From contig JAJAZG010000099.1 in the NCBI GenBank assembly GCA_026785865.1, positions 1 through 6,118 on the forward strand: DNA of 6,118 bases, in the 5' to 3' direction. Below are positions 4,805 through 6,118 of the stretch, piece by piece (the first letter of the stretch is position 1; each line of letters begins with the position of its first letter). The stretch is from Pseudanabaena sp. CAN_BIN31 (GTDB taxonomy: Bacteria; Cyanobacteriota; Cyanobacteriia; Pseudanabaenales; Pseudanabaenaceae). The translations under genes and the position numbers were made by a program. Below the pieces are notes generated by a model. The model saw only the letters and a list, made by a program, of their open reading frames with translations. It was not told the DNA's origin and ran no database searches.

Positions 4805-6118
4805 TCAGTTAGTAGAAGTAGGACGAAAACCTCGTAGGCGCAAGGCATTTGTGACCACAGAGACAGAACTAAATGCCATCGCTCCACCTGCAATGATCGG
4901 ACTGAGTAACCAACCAAAGAATGGGAAGAGAATGCCTGCGGCGATGGGAATGCCAGCAACGTTGTAGATAAAAGCAAAAAAGAGATTTTGTTGGATATTA
5001 CTAATCGTGGCGTGGCTGAGTTGAATCGCGGTCACGATCCCCTGCAAATCACCTGAAATTAATGTGATATCGCTAGCCGCGATCGCCACATCAGTACCAG
5101 TCCCGATCGCAAAACCGACATCAGCTTGTGCCAAGGCGGGAGCATCATTGATGCCATCGCCCACCATCGCCACGATCTTTCCTTCGGTTTGTAATTCTTT
5201 GATTTTTGCCACTTTCTGATCGGGACGTACTTGGGCAAATACTCGCTTAATCCCAACTTCACGAGCGATCGCCTCTGCTGTCGCTTGATTGTCACCTGTT
5301 AGCATCACCACTTCTATTTTCATGCGTTGCAAAGCACTAACTGCACTCTGAGATGAAGCTTTGACTTTATCAGCAATTCCAATTAAACCTCGTGCTACAT
5401 TATCAACCGCAATTAACACAACCGTTTTACCGCCTATTTCCCAAGCATCTTGATATTGATGGATTGAATTAGTATCAATGTTTAACTCATCCATCCATCG
5501 CCTAGTTCCTATTTGGATCAGAGCATTATTTACTCTTCCTTGCACACCGCTACCTGCGATCGCCTGAAAATCAACTACTTCAGGAATTTCGATTTTCTTC
5601 TGCTTGGCATATTCCACAATAGCTTCGGCTAAAGGATGTTCAGAGTTTCGCTCGATCGCCGCTACAAGTTTTAATAATTCATCATCATCTTTATTTATAG
5701 CAAAAAGATCGGTGACAGTTGGTTTGCCTTCGGTCACAGTTCCAGTTTTGTCAAGTACGATTGTCTGGATTTTATGAGCTAGTTCTAAACTACCCGCGTC
5801 TTTAATTAAGATGCCATTTTCTGCACCTTTACCAGTTCCTACCATAATTGAAGTGGGAGCCGCTAAGCCTAGAGCGCAAGGACAGGCAATAATCAGCACG
5901 CCAACGGCGGAAATAGTCGCCATTGTTAAGTTGCCCGTGACGTTGAACCAGATCAGAAATGTGACGATCGCAATCGAAATAACTACAGGTACAAACCAAC
6001 CTGTGACTCGATCTGCTAGTCGTTGGATCGGCGCTTTCGAGCCTTGAGCTTGCTGGACAAGATTAACTATTTGCGATAGAACTGTATCTTTACCAACATG
6101 ACTAGCCTTGATCTGCAA
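4805..6118 (-). CDS. Copper-type P1B heavy-metal-translocating ATPase (CopA/PacS/CtaA-like), 5' end outside window
   Basis: This is the C-terminal 437 residues of an ATP-driven Cu+ pump in the membrane; the N-terminal metal-binding domain and first helices lie past position 6118. Positions below count from the window edge. Present are the actuator-domain end (V-G-K-D-T, S-K-A-P-I-Q), membrane helices at about 41-60 and 67-90 with the metal site C79-P80-C81, and the phosphorylated D123-K-T-G-T. S-E-H-P-L-A (159-164), T-G-D-N (274-277) and G-D-G-I-N-D-A-P (320-327) complete the ATP-binding domain. Two final helices follow, with Y385-N386 and M414-A-F-S-S (414-418). The C-P-C, Y-N and M-x-x-S-S combination is the Cu+ (P1B-1) signature. 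All catalytic residues are intact. The frame is open to the edge; the first codon there is TTG (Leu) and not a real start. In cyanobacteria such pumps are CtaA (plasma membrane) or PacS (thylakoid); the visible part does not tell which. It is followed by the cupredoxin gene. Confidence 0.95.
   Translation of the reverse strand: MQIKASHVGKDTVLSQIVNLVQQAQGSKAPIQRLADRVTGWFVPVVISIAIVTFLIWFNVTGNLTMATISAVGVLIIACPCALGLAAPTSIMVGTGKGAENGILIKDAGSLELAHKIQTIVLDKTGTVTEGKPTVTDLFAINKDDDELLKLVAAIERNSEHPLAEAIVEYAKQKKIEIPEVVDFQAIAGSGVQGRVNNALIQIGTRRWMDELNIDTNSIHQYQDAWEIGGKTVVLIAVDNVARGLIGIADKVKASSQSAVSALQRMKIEVVMLTGDNQATAEAIAREVGIKRVFAQVRPDQKVAKIKELQTEGKIVAMVGDGINDAPALAQADVGFAIGTGTDVAIAASDITLISGDLQGIVTAIQLSHATISNIQQNLFFAFIYNVAGIPIAAGILFPFFGWLLSPIIAGGAMAFSSVSVVTNALRLRGFRPTSTN

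Larger units (their letters stand above)
201..5563. repeat. Dispersed HIP1 octamers (GCGATCGC), at least 19 copies
   Basis: Exact GCGATCGC starts at 201, 243, 648, 792, 995, 1044, 1648, 2269, 3049, 3095, 3555, 3642, 4002, 4250, 4638, 4688, 5079, 5265 and 5556. Only the copy at 1648 lies outside a gene. A random 8-mer would be expected once in about 65 kb, so the enrichment is extreme. HIP1 is a known cyanobacterial genome signature, and it is the main basis for the taxonomic call. Confidence 0.95.

Noticed and set aside
4747..4977. N-terminal extension of the cupredoxin frame (about 77 extra residues)
   Set aside because: It overlaps the ATPase C-terminus in another frame, has no family resemblance, and a good signal sequence with an AGGAA site begins at 4746.
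5059..6047. Frames at 5059-5295 (minus) and 5811-6047 (plus)
   Set aside because: Both fall wholly inside the intact ATPase gene.
6116..6118. TTG at the window edge as the ATPase start
   Set aside because: The protein is already within the actuator domain there, so the codon is an internal Leu and the gene continues outside.

Overview
The window looks like chromosomal DNA from a cyanobacterium. The perfect octamer GCGATCGC (HIP1, a cyanobacterial hallmark) occurs at least 19 times, about once per 320 bases and mostly inside genes. Several proteins are also of types common in cyanobacteria: a DUF29 protein, a Tat lipoprotein binding protein, and a CopA-type ATPase next to a cupredoxin. The DNA is moderately AT-rich. 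A filamentous Pseudanabaena-like genome would fit, but that genus guess is inference only.

Layout. Positions 2-1087 (minus): a complete PotD-like solute-binding lipoprotein with a Tat-type lipoprotein signal. 1166-1624 (minus): a DUF29 protein. 1716-2483 (minus): an unrecognised protein with a coiled coil, a basic proline-rich linker and a C-terminal membrane anchor. 2484-2580: a short divergent promoter region. 2581-3261 (plus): a glutathione S-transferase family protein. 3262-3484: an AT-rich spacer with short direct repeats. 3485-4147 (plus): an unrecognised protein with a C-terminal KOW/SH3-like segment. 4148-4236: a convergent spacer with a palindrome. 4237-4746 (minus): a membrane-anchored cupredoxin. 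4805-6118 (minus): the C-terminal 438 codons of a Cu+-type P1B ATPase, whose 5' end lies outside the window.

Functional links. The only clear functional unit is the copper pair. The ATPase gene is followed after 58 bases, on the same strand, by the cupredoxin gene, which suggests co-transcription and a shared job in copper export or delivery. The other genes are separated by spacers of about 80-220 bases and look like independent or loosely linked units. The binding protein may head an ABC-transporter operon that continues beyond position 1, but no permease or ATPase subunit is visible.

No RNA gene, insertion sequence, CRISPR array, phage gene or recognisable defence system is present. I did not find a convincing new multi-gene system. 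The points most worth a second look are the predicted topology and copper site of the cupredoxin, the tail-anchored coiled-coil protein, and two similar GC-rich palindromes between genes.
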